Origin: JAYQKL01 sp049890195
GTDB taxonomy: Bacteria; Pseudomonadota; Alphaproteobacteria; RS24
Assembly: GCA_049890195.1 (NCBI GenBank)
Contig: JBMHBY010000006.1
Span: forward strand, 186,001-250,000
Length of the DNA stretch: 64,000 bases
Reading direction: 5' to 3'
Shown here: positions 1 to 8,393 of the stretch, piece by piece
Position numbering within the stretch: the first letter of the stretch is position 1
Layout of the letters: every line of letters begins with the position of its first letter
Notes under the pieces: generated by a model
The model's database searches: none
What the model was told of the DNA's origin: nothing
Seen by the model: the letters and a program-made list of their open reading frames with translations, nothing else
Position numbers and translations under genes: made by a program

Positions 1-536
1 TGCTCAAGGTCACGGCTTTCGACGCCGGACCAGCTGGCGGTATGGGTCCAGCAGAAATTGGCGATGTCAGCAATCGAGAAATCACCGGCCAACCATTCAT
101 TGTCCTGCAGGTGATTGTCCAGAACCTCAAACAGCCGGCGCACTTCATTTTGGTAGCGGTCAATGGCCGGTTGGATTTTTTCGGGGAAATAGCGGTAAAA
201 CACATTGGCCTGCCCCATCATAGGGCCAATGCCGCCCATCTGGAACATCAGCCATGACAGGGTTTCAGCCCGGGCCGCCGGCTCTGTCGGCAAAAGCTTC
301 CCCGCTTTCTCCGCCAGATAAATCATCAAGGCGCCGCTTTCAAACACCCGCTGACCATTGTCGCGGTCAACAATGGCCGGAATGCGTCCGTTCGGGTTGA
401 TGGCGATAAAATCTGGTTCTTTTTGGGCACCCGACGAGATGTCAATCGTGTGCACCTCATAAGGCAGCTCAAGCTCCTCCAAGGTGACGGAAGCCTTCCA
501 GCCATTCGGCGTTGGTGCGGTATATAAGTCGATCAT
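1..536 (-). CDS. Glutathione S-transferase, Nu-class/YfcG-like (3' end outside window)
   Basis: About 178 codons are visible from an ATG at 536; the C-terminus lies beyond base 1. The N-terminal thioredoxin-like domain has the TPNG motif at residues 8-11 that Nu-class enzymes use to bind glutathione in place of a catalytic Tyr or Ser. It also has NPNGRIPAIVD near residue 48 (the cis-Pro loop) and ESGALMIYLA near 66 (glutathione gamma-glutamyl contact). The all-helical C-terminal domain begins near residue 87. YfcG/YghU relatives act as glutathione-dependent disulfide-bond reductases in the cytoplasm; that role here is inferred from the family. The gene stands alone, with the outer membrane protein gene upstream in the same direction. 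Confidence 0.88.
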   Translation of the reverse strand, partial: MIDLYTAPTPNGWKASVTLEELELPYEVHTIDISSGAQKEPDFIAINPNGRIPAIVDRDNGQRVFESGALMIYLAEKAGKLLPTEPAARAETLSWLMFQMGGIGPMMGQANVFYRYFPEKIQPAIDRYQNEVRRLFEVLDNHLQDNEWLAGDFSIADIANFCWTHTASWSGVESRDLE

Positions 537-613
537 GGCAATTCCCCCTGCGTGTTTGTTTAGCAAAAAAGGGAGGCTTTTGCCAACCCTGCCGAAACCC
601 TGCGGCCCCGGCG

Positions 614-1150
614 TCAGTCGTGGAAGGACACCACAAGGCCAATCATCAAACGCTCCAAGTCCTCGCCGTCAACACTGCCGGGGGTAAAGTCGAGGCGTAA
701 AGAATGGCCCTCTGAGAGTTCATAATCCAAGCCGACACCATAAAGAAAGCCTGTTTCATCTGCCCCCGGACTGTTGTTCATATCGGCTCGGGCGTGATAC
801 AGGCCCAGCCTTATATAGGGCGTCACCGGCATATCCTTGTTCAAGCGGGCAAGGCCGCTCAACTCAATCATATTGACCTCAGAAACCTGACCGGCACTGT
901 TGGAGTAGTCATTGGCGTCTGTGAAGGCCAGCTCGAGACTGATCATGTCCGACAGGAGTTTGCCCGCGCCGAGATAATAACCGCTCCCCTCCTCCTCCAG
1001 GTCGTTGAGATTGCCGGCAAATTCAAAATCACTTTCCAAAACTGCACCCATTGTCAGATAGTAGTCTTTAGCCCCTTCTGCATGGAGTACAGAGGGTGTG
1101 ACAAGCAACAAAGTTGAGACAATAAATCCGGCCAAGCGAACATACGGCAT
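614..1150 (-). CDS. Small outer membrane beta-barrel protein
   Basis: A 178-residue exported protein. Residues 1-24 form a signal peptide (basic start, hydrophobic core, cleavage after LHA). The rest alternates polar and hydrophobic residues in short strands separated by acidic, Gly/Asn-rich turns. This is the pattern of an 8-stranded OmpA/OmpW-like barrel, and the size fits. The C-terminus, GLVVSFHD, places an aromatic residue close to the end, as in barrels inserted by the BAM complex. No ligand or function can be named. It lies between the nrdB terminator and the GST gene and is probably a single transcription unit. Confidence 0.6.
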   Translation of the reverse strand: MPYVRLAGFIVSTLLLVTPSVLHAEGAKDYYLTMGAVLESDFEFAGNLNDLEEEGSGYYLGAGKLLSDMISLELAFTDANDYSNSAGQVSEVNMIELSGLARLNKDMPVTPYIRLGLYHARADMNNSPGADETGFLYGVGLDYELSEGHSLRLDFTPGSVDGEDLERLMIGLVVSFHD

Positions 1151-1217
1151 GAAATTCCCCTTTTATTATTCTTATGAATTTCAGACCATTAGGCTAACCG
1201 CTCCCCGAAACACTGTC

Positions 1218-1247
1218 AAAACAAAAAGAGGGCGCAAAGCGCCCTCT
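1218..1247 (-). terminator. Intrinsic terminator of nrdAB
   Basis: A perfect 9-bp stem (AGAGGGCGC, 1227-1235, with GCGCCCTCT, 1239-1247) encloses an AAA loop. Read leftward it is followed by a T-rich run (complement of 1218-1227). It lies 25 bp beyond the nrdB stop and so ends the nrdA-nrdB transcript. Confidence 0.88.
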
Positions 1248-1272
1248 CAAATCAGTCCTTGCAGGCTTTCAG

Positions 1273-2232
1273 CTATTCAAAAGCCTCGTCCCAGTTGCCC
1301 TGCGTCGCAGCCTTGGCGTATTCGGTGGCCCGCCCTTCAAAGAAGTTCATGTGCTCAATGCCGTTCAGCATCTCGTCCATCCAAGGCAGCGGGTTTTTCT
1401 CAATGTCATAAATCGGCTTGAGATTGAGTTGCGACAGCCTGCGGTTGCCGATGAAACGGATGTAATCCTTGACTTCCTGCGGCTCCAGCCCCTCAACGCC
1501 GCCCATCTCAAAGGCGAGGTCGATAAAGGCGTCCTCATGGGTCACGACCGTATCACAGGCCTTATAAAGCTCTTGATGCATCTCATTGGTCCAGATTTCA
1601 GGGTTCTCCTTGATGAAGGTATTGAACAGCTGGACCGTGGAGTTGGTGTGCAGGGTCTCATCACGGGCCGACCAGGTGACAATCTGGCCCATACCCTTCA
1701 TTTTGTTGAAACGCGGGAAGTTCATCAAAATCGCAAAGCTGGCAAACAGCTGCAAACCTTCGGTGAAACCGCCGAAAACAGCCAGTGTTTTGGCAATGTC
1801 GGCCTTGGTCTCAACGCCCCATTCCTGCATATAGTCATATTTGTCCTTCATTTCGCCGTATTTCATGAAGGCTTCATACTCCACCTCAGGCATGCCGATG
1901 GTGTCGAGCAGGTGCGAATATGCGGCAATGTGAATGGTCTCCATATTGGAGAACGACGCCAACATCATCTGCACCTCGGTCGGCTTGAAGACCTGAGAAT
2001 AATGCTTCATGTAGCAGTTGTTGACCTCAACATCCGCCTGCACGAAAAAACGGAAGATCTGTGTCAGGAGGTTCCGCTCGGCACCGGTCAGTTTTTTGTG
2101 CCAATCCTTGACATCCTCCGCCAGCGGCACCTCCTCCGGCAACCAGTGGATGCGTTGCTGGGTCAACCATGCGTCATAGGCCCACGGATAACGGAACGGT
2201 TTATAAACAATACGTTCTTCCAAAAGCGACAT
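1273..2232 (-). CDS. nrdB: Class Ia ribonucleotide reductase, beta subunit
   Basis: A 319-residue small subunit that houses the diiron-tyrosyl radical cofactor and supplies the radical to NrdA for ribonucleoside diphosphate reduction. The ferritin-like metal ligands are all visible: Asp67, Glu98 and His101 in ETIHIAAY, the radical Tyr105 in the same motif, Glu158 in GGFTEGLQ, and Glu192/His195 in ARDETLH. The usual C-terminal tail that docks on the large subunit is acidic here. The ATG at 2232 is preferred because AGAGGA lies 8-9 bases upstream; a TTG two codons earlier is unlikely. nrdB follows nrdA after 85 bp and ends at a strong terminator. Confidence 0.96.
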   Translation of the reverse strand: MSLLEERIVYKPFRYPWAYDAWLTQQRIHWLPEEVPLAEDVKDWHKKLTGAERNLLTQIFRFFVQADVEVNNCYMKHYSQVFKPTEVQMMLASFSNMETIHIAAYSHLLDTIGMPEVEYEAFMKYGEMKDKYDYMQEWGVETKADIAKTLAVFGGFTEGLQLFASFAILMNFPRFNKMKGMGQIVTWSARDETLHTNSTVQLFNTFIKENPEIWTNEMHQELYKACDTVVTHEDAFIDLAFEMGGVEGLEPQEVKDYIRFIGNRRLSQLNLKPIYDIEKNPLPWMDEMLNGIEHMNFFEGRATEYAKAATQGNWDEAFE

Positions 2233-2317
2233 AATCAAATTCCTCTTGTTCTTACAATTACACTATGGGCATCCGAATGGATCACTGGGTGCCGGTCATG
2301 ACAGCGCATTGGCCGGC

Positions 2318-4282
2318 TTACTGGCAAGAAAGACACTCTTCATAGTCCGCCACGGACTCGGCCTGTTGGGCAAGGGCGGCGGCGGCCTCTTTGGACTGGT
2401 CTTTCTCAGCCCGCTGAATGGACAGCGAGCGGCAGTAGTAAAGGCTCTTAACGCCACGTTTCCAAGCCTGATAATGCACCTGATGCAGATCCCGTTTGTG
2501 GACATTCGCCGGCAGAAACACATTCAGGGACTGGGCCTGGTCAATCAATTCCGCCCGGTCACCGGCCAGCTCAATCAAATAGCGCTGGTCGATTTCAAAA
2601 GCGGTTTTGAACACGGCCTTTTCATCATCCGACAGGAAGTCAAGATGCATGACAGAGCCGCCATTGGTGACAATGCTGGACCAGGTTTCCTCATCATTAT
2701 GGCCTTTTTCATCCAGCAGTTTGGCGAGATGACGGTTGCGGACATTGAACGAACCGGAAAGCGTCTTGTGCGTGAAGCTGTTGGCGGCAATCGGCTCAAT
2801 GCCGGGGCTGGCGCCGCCGCAAATGATGGAGATGGATGCTGTCGGGGCAATCGCAGTCTTGTTGGAGAACCGCTCATTCATGCCGCACTCAACAGCGTCA
2901 AGGCACGGCCCGCGTTCCTCCGCCAAGAGCTTGGACGACAGGTCAACCTGTTCTTTGATGTGTGTGAAGATGCGGGTGTTCCAGACCTTGGCCATGACTG
3001 ATTCCCAAGGAATCATATTGGCCTGCAGGAAGGAATGGAAGCCCATGACGCCCAGACCGACACTGCGCTCGCGCATGGCGGAATAGCGGGCCTTGGCCAT
3101 CTCGTCGGGCGCGCGTTGGATGAAGTCTTCAAGAACATTATCCAAGAACCGCATGACATCGGGGATGAACTCCTCATGCTCATGCCATTCATCAAACTTC
3201 TCCACGTTCAACGACGACAGGCAGCACACGGCCGTGCGTTGGTTGCCGAGATGGTCCTCACCGGTCGGCAGGGTGATTTCAGCACACAGATTGGAGGTCT
3301 TGACCTCAAGGTTAAGAAGTTTTTGATGTTCAGGGCGGGCATTGTTGACGGTATCCTTGAAAATCATGTACGGCTCACCGGTTTCAACCCGGGCCGTCAA
3401 CATACGAATCCACAGGTCTCTGGCCTGAACCGTGTCCTGAACAGAACCATCTTTTGGGCTCCGCAACGCCCACTCCTCGTCATTTTCCACCGCCCGCATG
3501 AAGCCGTCGGAAATCAGCACACCATGGTGCAGGTTCAACGCCTTACGGTTGGGGTCGCCGCCGGTGGGACGGCGGATTTCGACGAACTCCTCGATTTCAG
3601 GATGGTCAACCGGCAGATATACGGCAGCTGAACCGCGACGCAGCGAGCCTTGGGAAATCGCCAGCGTCAGGCTGTCCATCACACGGATGAACGGAATGAT
3701 GCCGGAGGTCTTGCCGTTCTGGCCGACCTTTTCGCCGATGGACCGCAAATTGCCCCAATATGAACCTATACCGCCGCCGCGGGAGGCCAGCCAGACATTC
3801 TCATTCCAAAGGTTGACGATATCACCGAGGCTGTCATCCGCTTCGTTGAGGAAACAGGAAATCGGCAGGCCACGGTTTGTGCCGCCATTCGACAAAATCG
3901 GGGTCGCCGGCATGAACCAGAGCTTTGAGCAATAGTCATAGATGCGTTGGGCATGGTCCGCATCATCACCATAATAAGAGGCGACACGGGCGAACAAATC
4001 CTGGAACTTTTCACCCGGCATCAGATAGCGGTCCAGCAGGGTCGCTTTGCCGAATTCAGTCAAAAGAGCGTCACGGGATGCATCTATCTTCACCCCTGGA
4101 CGCGATTCAAACTGGACAACCTGATCGACATTTTCAAAGTCCATGCGCGCCTGAGACGTATTCTCTTCACCGCCCGCTTTGCGCTTCAAATGCACTTCTT
4201 TACTTGCCGTTTCCAACATATCCTGTACCTGTTGCTCTGCTGCTTCAGCCTGCCCCGGTTTACGATCAGAATTATTAAACAT
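2318..4282 (-). CDS. nrdA: Class Ia ribonucleotide reductase, alpha subunit
   Basis: A 654-residue large subunit that reduces NDPs to dNDPs with NrdB. Active-site residues are present: Cys143 (PISCFL) of the redox pair, and the NLCAEI motif with Asn331, radical Cys333 and Glu335. The C-terminal CLSCQ holds the shuttle cysteines that pass electrons from thioredoxin or glutaredoxin. No N-terminal ATP-cone is recognisable in the first 60 residues, and the protein is about 100 residues shorter than the E. coli enzyme. dATP activity control is therefore probably absent or different; this is inference. Upstream lie an NrdR box and two DnaA boxes. Confidence 0.96.
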   Translation of the reverse strand: MFNNSDRKPGQAEAAEQQVQDMLETASKEVHLKRKAGGEENTSQARMDFENVDQVVQFESRPGVKIDASRDALLTEFGKATLLDRYLMPGEKFQDLFARVASYYGDDADHAQRIYDYCSKLWFMPATPILSNGGTNRGLPISCFLNEADDSLGDIVNLWNENVWLASRGGGIGSYWGNLRSIGEKVGQNGKTSGIIPFIRVMDSLTLAISQGSLRRGSAAVYLPVDHPEIEEFVEIRRPTGGDPNRKALNLHHGVLISDGFMRAVENDEEWALRSPKDGSVQDTVQARDLWIRMLTARVETGEPYMIFKDTVNNARPEHQKLLNLEVKTSNLCAEITLPTGEDHLGNQRTAVCCLSSLNVEKFDEWHEHEEFIPDVMRFLDNVLEDFIQRAPDEMAKARYSAMRERSVGLGVMGFHSFLQANMIPWESVMAKVWNTRIFTHIKEQVDLSSKLLAEERGPCLDAVECGMNERFSNKTAIAPTASISIICGGASPGIEPIAANSFTHKTLSGSFNVRNRHLAKLLDEKGHNDEETWSSIVTNGGSVMHLDFLSDDEKAVFKTAFEIDQRYLIELAGDRAELIDQAQSLNVFLPANVHKRDLHQVHYQAWKRGVKSLYYCRSLSIQRAEKDQSKEAAAALAQQAESVADYEECLSCQ

Positions 4283-4474
4283 CTTGCCCTACCTCTGTTT
4301 CAAAGAGAAAAACGTGTCCCTCCGCGTTTTTGCTCTTTGCACCTGTTTATAAGTCCTAATTTTGGGGCAAAGTCTCCTGTCGGTGTGCGACAGCACGCCG
4401 GGAATGTTAAGATTCCTTCGGTTTGAAAACTTGTCCCCATGCCGGTGTCCGGATTCCGACCAGCGGCACTTGAA

Positions 4475-4490
4475 CTACAACATATAGTGT
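4475..4490 (-). promoter_or_regulatory. NrdR box upstream of nrdA
   Basis: On the minus strand the site reads ACACTATATGTTGTAG and matches 13 of 16 positions of the NrdR consensus acaCwAtATaTwGtgt. It lies about 190 bp upstream of the nrdA start. NrdR usually binds a pair of boxes spaced by whole helical turns; only one convincing box is seen here. Confidence 0.65.
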
Positions 4491-4517
4491 CTGAACCGAT
4501 TTAAGACGTCAACACCT

Positions 4518-4634
4518 TGTGAATAATTTTTTTCAAAAAAAGCCATTTTTTTTGAACGGCAACACAAAAAACGCGGAAATCAGGGATTTTGCCGGATCAC
4601 TTTTTTTTGTTTTTTTTCCTAAAAATTATCCACA
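4518..4634. promoter_or_regulatory. Two DnaA boxes flanking an AT-rich tract, nrdA upstream region
   Basis: TTATTCACA (minus strand, 4518-4526) and TTATCCACA (plus strand, 4626-4634) both fit the high-affinity DnaA box TTATNCACA. Between them lie A/T runs, including several stretches of seven or eight T. The 368-bp gap between nrdA and the next gene holds these boxes, the NrdR box and no recognisable ORF. In E. coli DnaA regulates nrdAB through promoter boxes; an equivalent role here is inference. Confidence 0.6.
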
Positions 4635-4650
4635 AGATGTTCTGCGTCGT

Positions 4651-4962
4651 TCAACGGGCACCAATCAGTTGCGGCAAACGCAGCGTGAACCACAAAACCG
4701 CAACAATATTGCCCAAGAAACATAATGACCCAAACCAGGCGAGAGCCGTAAATGGGGATTTTTCAAAAGCCAGCATCACGCCGCCGAAGCACAACACCCC
4801 CAAATAAAAATCCGCAATCGTCACAACAAACCAAGGCTGTGCGAAAATTGCGTCAAACCCGGGCAGACTGTGGTTGACCATCGCCCAGCCCAGCAAGGCG
4901 GCAAACGCCATCATTGCGGCCCATAAAACCAACGGCACCGGTTTCAATATATTCCTGTACAT
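4651..4962 (-). CDS. Small inner membrane protein (DUF1475-like?)
   Basis: A 103-residue protein with about three hydrophobic segments (roughly residues 8-27, 45-65 and 75-95). A conserved-looking stretch, QPWFVVTIADFYLG, sits before the second segment. The start at 4962 is chosen over an ATG eight codons upstream because GGAGAG lies just before it. The pattern recalls DUF1475 proteins, but this is a weak assignment and no function is known. It is divergent from msrB and transcribed toward the nrdA promoter region. Confidence 0.5.
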   Translation of the reverse strand: MYRNILKPVPLVLWAAMMAFAALLGWAMVNHSLPGFDAIFAQPWFVVTIADFYLGVLCFGGVMLAFEKSPFTALAWFGSLCFLGNIVAVLWFTLRLPQLIGAR

Positions 4963-5076
4963 TTTGCTCTCCAAGTCCTGCATCATGCCCCCCGAGACCC
5001 GTGTTCTTTCAGGTCACAGTTTTGGCACATTTTTCTGACATATAATCTACATCGAACCAACAAGAAGGAAATACCC

Positions 5077-5643
5077 ATGCGTTTATCATCCACGCTCACG
5101 GTCATCTTCGCCATGACCTGTCTGCTGTCATTTCCAGCCCATGCCGAGCAACCCATATCCCCCGCCTCGCCGGCACCATGGCACAATTATGAAAAACCGG
5201 ACGACAGGCAGTTGAAGTCACAACTCACGGCCCTGCAATATGATGTCACCCAGAAAGACGGCACTGAACGCCCGTTCAACAACACCTATTGGGACAACAG
5301 CAGACCCGGCATCTATGTCGATATTTTGTCCGGCGAACCTCTGTTCTCCTCGCTTGACAAATACCGCAGCGGCACCGGCTGGCCGTCATTCACACGCCCT
5401 TTGATGAAAGAAAACATCGTCGAGAAAAAAGACTTCAAAATGATCTGGCCCAGAACCGAAATACGCTCACGTTACGGCGACAATCATATCGGTCATGTGT
5501 TTCAAGACGGGCCTGAACCCACAGGCCTTCGCTATTGCATGAACTCTGCAGCATTGGAGTTCATTCCCGTCGCGGACATGGCTGCCCGCGGCTATGCGCG
5601 CTTTCTGGCGCCGTTCCAGCAGGCCGGTCAGGTCACGCGCTGA
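5077..5643 (+). CDS. msrB: Peptide-methionine (R)-S-oxide reductase MsrB, exported form
   Basis: A 188-residue protein that reduces methionine-R-sulfoxide in proteins. Residues 1-23 form a signal peptide ending AHA, so it should act in the periplasm. MsrB motifs follow: GWPSFTRP near 101, HIGHVF near 137, and RYCMNSAAL with catalytic Cys154. Two usual features are missing. The zinc-binding CxxC pairs are absent (GIYVDILSGEPLF instead), and the resolving cysteine is Thr100 (SGTGWPSF). Reduction of the sulfenic acid must therefore use another cysteine or a direct partner. Its 3' end overlaps the convergent hydrolase gene by 11 bp. Confidence 0.93.
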   Translation: MRLSSTLTVIFAMTCLLSFPAHAEQPISPASPAPWHNYEKPDDRQLKSQLTALQYDVTQKDGTERPFNNTYWDNSRPGIYVDILSGEPLFSSLDKYRSGTGWPSFTRPLMKENIVEKKDFKMIWPRTEIRSRYGDNHIGHVFQDGPEPTGLRYCMNSAALEFIPVADMAARGYARFLAPFQQAGQVTR

Positions 5644-6505
5644 CCATGAGCCAGTCCAACACTGCGTCCCGGACTTGCTGGGGAAACTCCATCGGCAACA
5701 TGTGGGTGCTCCCGGGGATTTCTTCATAGTGGCGGCAAAAGCGGTGCCGCCTGAAGGCTCCGGGGTGTCTTGTTGTGGACCCTTTCTCCCCTTTCAGAAG
5801 GACAAAGGGAGAGGTTAATTTTTTCAAGTCATCGTATGGCCGTCGGTTATGGGCGGCAAAATTCGCGGCTTCCCATTCCGGTTCACACCGCAAACGAAGC
5901 CCATCGGGATCCGGCTGCGTCGCGTGCGCGACATAATCACGCAAAAAGGCGTCCTGCCAGGTCCGGAAGGTCCCCCTGCCGTGATAGCGGTCATACATCG
6001 CCTCGGCCGAGGCAAACACCCGGCGCCGCCGCAAGGCGGGTTGAACAAAAATATCCTGATATGATTTTCCGGTCAGTCTGCTCAAAAGCTTGTCAAACCG
6101 TATGAAATAATCCGGGAAAATGACAAGATCGACAAAAATCAGCCCGGCCACCAGGTCAGGACGTTCCGCTGCCGCCATCAAGCTGGTCGTGCCTCCCATG
6201 CTGTGGCCACCGAGATAGACAGGCCTTTGGTGGCGCGCCACAAGCTGCTCCAGAACGGCAATCAGGTCATCCTTGTAAACCTGCCAGTCCTTGTGCGTTG
6301 CGGGGTCAGCCGGCAAATCCGTTTCGCCATGCCCGCGGGCATCCCAAGCATAGACATGGGCATGCGCCTCAAGCGGCGTCAGCAGTGTCGTATAGGTTTT
6401 GGCACAAAACCCGTTGGCATGCGCCCAATGAAAGACCGGTGCATCGGCCTGCGCAGATGTAAGGCCGTGCAGGGCTTGCTGCGGCAATATCATTTCCTTC
6501 TGCAT
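5633..6505 (-). CDS. Alpha/beta hydrolase
   Basis: A 290-residue alpha/beta-hydrolase fold protein without a signal peptide. HANGFCAKTY near residue 29 is the oxyanion region. The nucleophile elbow is GHSMGG with Ser102, and the late histidine is in GSTHMLP near residue 268. DARGHGETD near residue 55 is typical of the fold. The substrate cannot be inferred; esterase or lipase-like activity is only a family-level guess. The gene is convergent with msrB and divergent from the TauE gene. Confidence 0.85.
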   Translation of the reverse strand: MQKEMILPQQALHGLTSAQADAPVFHWAHANGFCAKTYTTLLTPLEAHAHVYAWDARGHGETDLPADPATHKDWQVYKDDLIAVLEQLVARHQRPVYLGGHSMGGTTSLMAAAERPDLVAGLIFVDLVIFPDYFIRFDKLLSRLTGKSYQDIFVQPALRRRRVFASAEAMYDRYHGRGTFRTWQDAFLRDYVAHATQPDPDGLRLRCEPEWEAANFAAHNRRPYDDLKKLTSPFVLLKGEKGSTTRHPGAFRRHRFCRHYEEIPGSTHMLPMEFPQQVRDAVLDWLMVSA

Positions 6506-6680
6506 CTTCCCCCCCCAGGCCTCATAAGACCTTTTTATCAGCTTTCATAACACATCTTGACCCAAAAACCACATCGCCCTTTGGGTTAATGTTTGCATCA
6601 ATCCGGGGTGGCTTTCTGGTCATGAAAGTTGAAATATGCTAAAGACGCAGCACGTATGTTATCCGAACCAAGGTCATTGG

Positions 6681-7610
6681 ATGCAAATTTACCTGCCCAT
6701 TGCGGAAATCAGTGTCAGCATATTTCTCCTGCTGGGCATGGGGGGTGTTGTCGGCTTTCTGTCCGGCATGTTTGGGGTCGGCGGCGGCTTCCTGATGACG
6801 CCCTTGCTGATTTTCGCCGGCATACCTCCGGCTGTGGCGGTGGCAACCGAGGCCAATCAAATCCTTGCCTCGTCCGTTTCAGGCGGCTACGCCCATTGGC
6901 AACGGCGCGCCGTTGACGTCAAAATGGGAACCGTGCTGCTTGCCGGCGGATTGGTCGGGTCTTTTGTCGGGGTGCAACTTTACGCAAAACTGCGCGCCAT
7001 CGGGCAGATCGACCTGATGATTTCCGTCAGCTATGTGATTTTCCTCGGCATCATCGGCGCTCTGATGCTGGTGGAAAGCCTGCGGGCCATCCGCTCGTCA
7101 CAGCTCGGCAATCCTGTCCCGGCCAAACGACCCGGACAACACAGCTGGGTCCATGGCCTGCCGTTCCGCATGCGGTTCAAAGTCTCCAACCTCTACACCA
7201 GCATCATCCCCCCGGTTTTCATCGGTTTTATTGTCGGCATGCTGGCGGCCATAATGGGGGTCGGCGGCGGTTTCATCATGGTGCCGGCGATGATCTATAT
7301 TCTGCGTATGCCGACCAATGTGGTTGTCGGCACCTCCCTGTTTCAGATCATTTTTGTCACGGCGGCGGTTTCGGTCATGCATGCCGTCCAGAACCAGACG
7401 GTTGACATTGTGCTGGGGTTTGTCCTGCTGCTGGGCGGCGTCATTGGCGCCCAGATCGGGGCCCGGGTCGGACAACGGCTGCGGGGCGAGCAGCTGCGGG
7501 CCTTTCTGGCCCTGATTGTCCTTGGTGTCGGGGTGAAAATGTTTCTCGACCTCGCCGTGCAACCGGATGAGTTGTATTCCTATGTCACCATCCGGGGGCT
7601 GAAACCATGA
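6681..7610 (+). CDS. TauE/SafE family sulfite/sulfonate exporter
   Basis: A 309-residue inner membrane permease with about eight transmembrane segments. The two inverted repeats that define TauE/SafE each carry a glycine motif: MFGVGGGFLMTP near residue 30 and MGVGGGFIMVP near 190. The family exports sulfite, sulfoacetate or related organosulfur anions. The start at 6681 (MQIYLPIAE) matches relatives better than an ATG 15 codons upstream. The stop overlaps the next start (ATGA), so it is translationally coupled to the TIGR02186-type gene, its usual partner in alphaproteobacteria. Confidence 0.9.
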   Translation: MQIYLPIAEISVSIFLLLGMGGVVGFLSGMFGVGGGFLMTPLLIFAGIPPAVAVATEANQILASSVSGGYAHWQRRAVDVKMGTVLLAGGLVGSFVGVQLYAKLRAIGQIDLMISVSYVIFLGIIGALMLVESLRAIRSSQLGNPVPAKRPGQHSWVHGLPFRMRFKVSNLYTSIIPPVFIGFIVGMLAAIMGVGGGFIMVPAMIYILRMPTNVVVGTSLFQIIFVTAAVSVMHAVQNQTVDIVLGFVLLLGGVIGAQIGARVGQRLRGEQLRAFLALIVLGVGVKMFLDLAVQPDELYSYVTIRGLKP

Positions 7611-8359
7611 GCAGGTTCCTGATATTCCTGATGGCGCTTGGTCTTCATGTCACATCGGCGCAGTCCGCTCAGCTGGTCAGTGACCTGTCAACCAATGAGG
7701 TGGCGATCGAGACAGACTTTACCGGTGAAAACATTTTGCTGTTTGGGGCCATCGAAAAAAACCGCGACGCCCAGCAGGACATCATCGTTATTATCAAGGG
7801 CCCGCCGCAGTCCCTGACGGTCAGGCGCAAGGAAAAACATTTCGGCATCTGGATCAATGGCGGGCAAAAGGATTTCGCTGCGGCACCCTCCTATTATGCC
7901 ATCGCCAGCACACGGCGCCTTGACCGCATCACCATTCCGGCTGAACTGGAACGTCATGCCGCCGGCCTGAGCTTTCTGCCCGTCACATTTGCGGATGCCG
8001 ACAAGCCAGGACAGGACAATGCCGATTTTATTGCCGGCCTGATCCGCAACAAACTGTCAACCGGGCTGTATAATGAGGACACACAGGGCGTCAAACTCAT
8101 TGACGGACGACTGTTCAGGGCGGAGATAGCCCTGCCGCCGGGCATCCCGGTCGGGGTGTATCAGGCCCGGATCCTGTTGTTTGAAAACGGGATACTGACC
8201 GGGCAGCAAATCAACCGCATCAATGTCGGCATTGGCGGCATGGAGCAGCTTCTCCACAGCTGGGCATTTGACCGTCCGGGTCTATATGGCATCATCGGTG
8301 TTATCATTTCGGTGCTTTGCGGATGGGGCACGGCTGTCGCCTTCCGCCGCCGCGCTTGA
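7607..8359 (+). CDS. TIGR02186-type membrane-anchored periplasmic protein
   Basis: A 250-residue protein with a signal peptide (residues 1-20, cleaved near QSA) and a C-terminal transmembrane anchor (about 226-245) followed by RRRA. The periplasmic body contains ENILLFGA and GIWIN, which are typical of the TIGR02186 family. Its biochemical role is unknown. The 4-bp overlap with the TauE permease suggests it is an accessory subunit of that exporter; this is inference from recurrent neighbourhood. CcdA follows 34 bp downstream. Confidence 0.78.
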   Translation: MSRFLIFLMALGLHVTSAQSAQLVSDLSTNEVAIETDFTGENILLFGAIEKNRDAQQDIIVIIKGPPQSLTVRRKEKHFGIWINGGQKDFAAAPSYYAIASTRRLDRITIPAELERHAAGLSFLPVTFADADKPGQDNADFIAGLIRNKLSTGLYNEDTQGVKLIDGRLFRAEIALPPGIPVGVYQARILLFENGILTGQQINRINVGIGGMEQLLHSWAFDRPGLYGIIGVIISVLCGWGTAVAFRRRA

Positions 8360-8393
8360 CCGGATAACGGTGAACACAGCTTAAAGGGTACAC

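Noticed and set aside
1351..2301. Long plus-strand frame across nrdB (316 codons)
   Set aside because: NrdB with all metal ligands occupies the opposite strand.
4283..4650. Chromosomal origin of replication, suggested by DnaA boxes and AT-rich runs
   Set aside because: Only two boxes are present and the region lies directly before nrdA, where DnaA control is a simpler explanation. No typical origin-flanking genes are seen.
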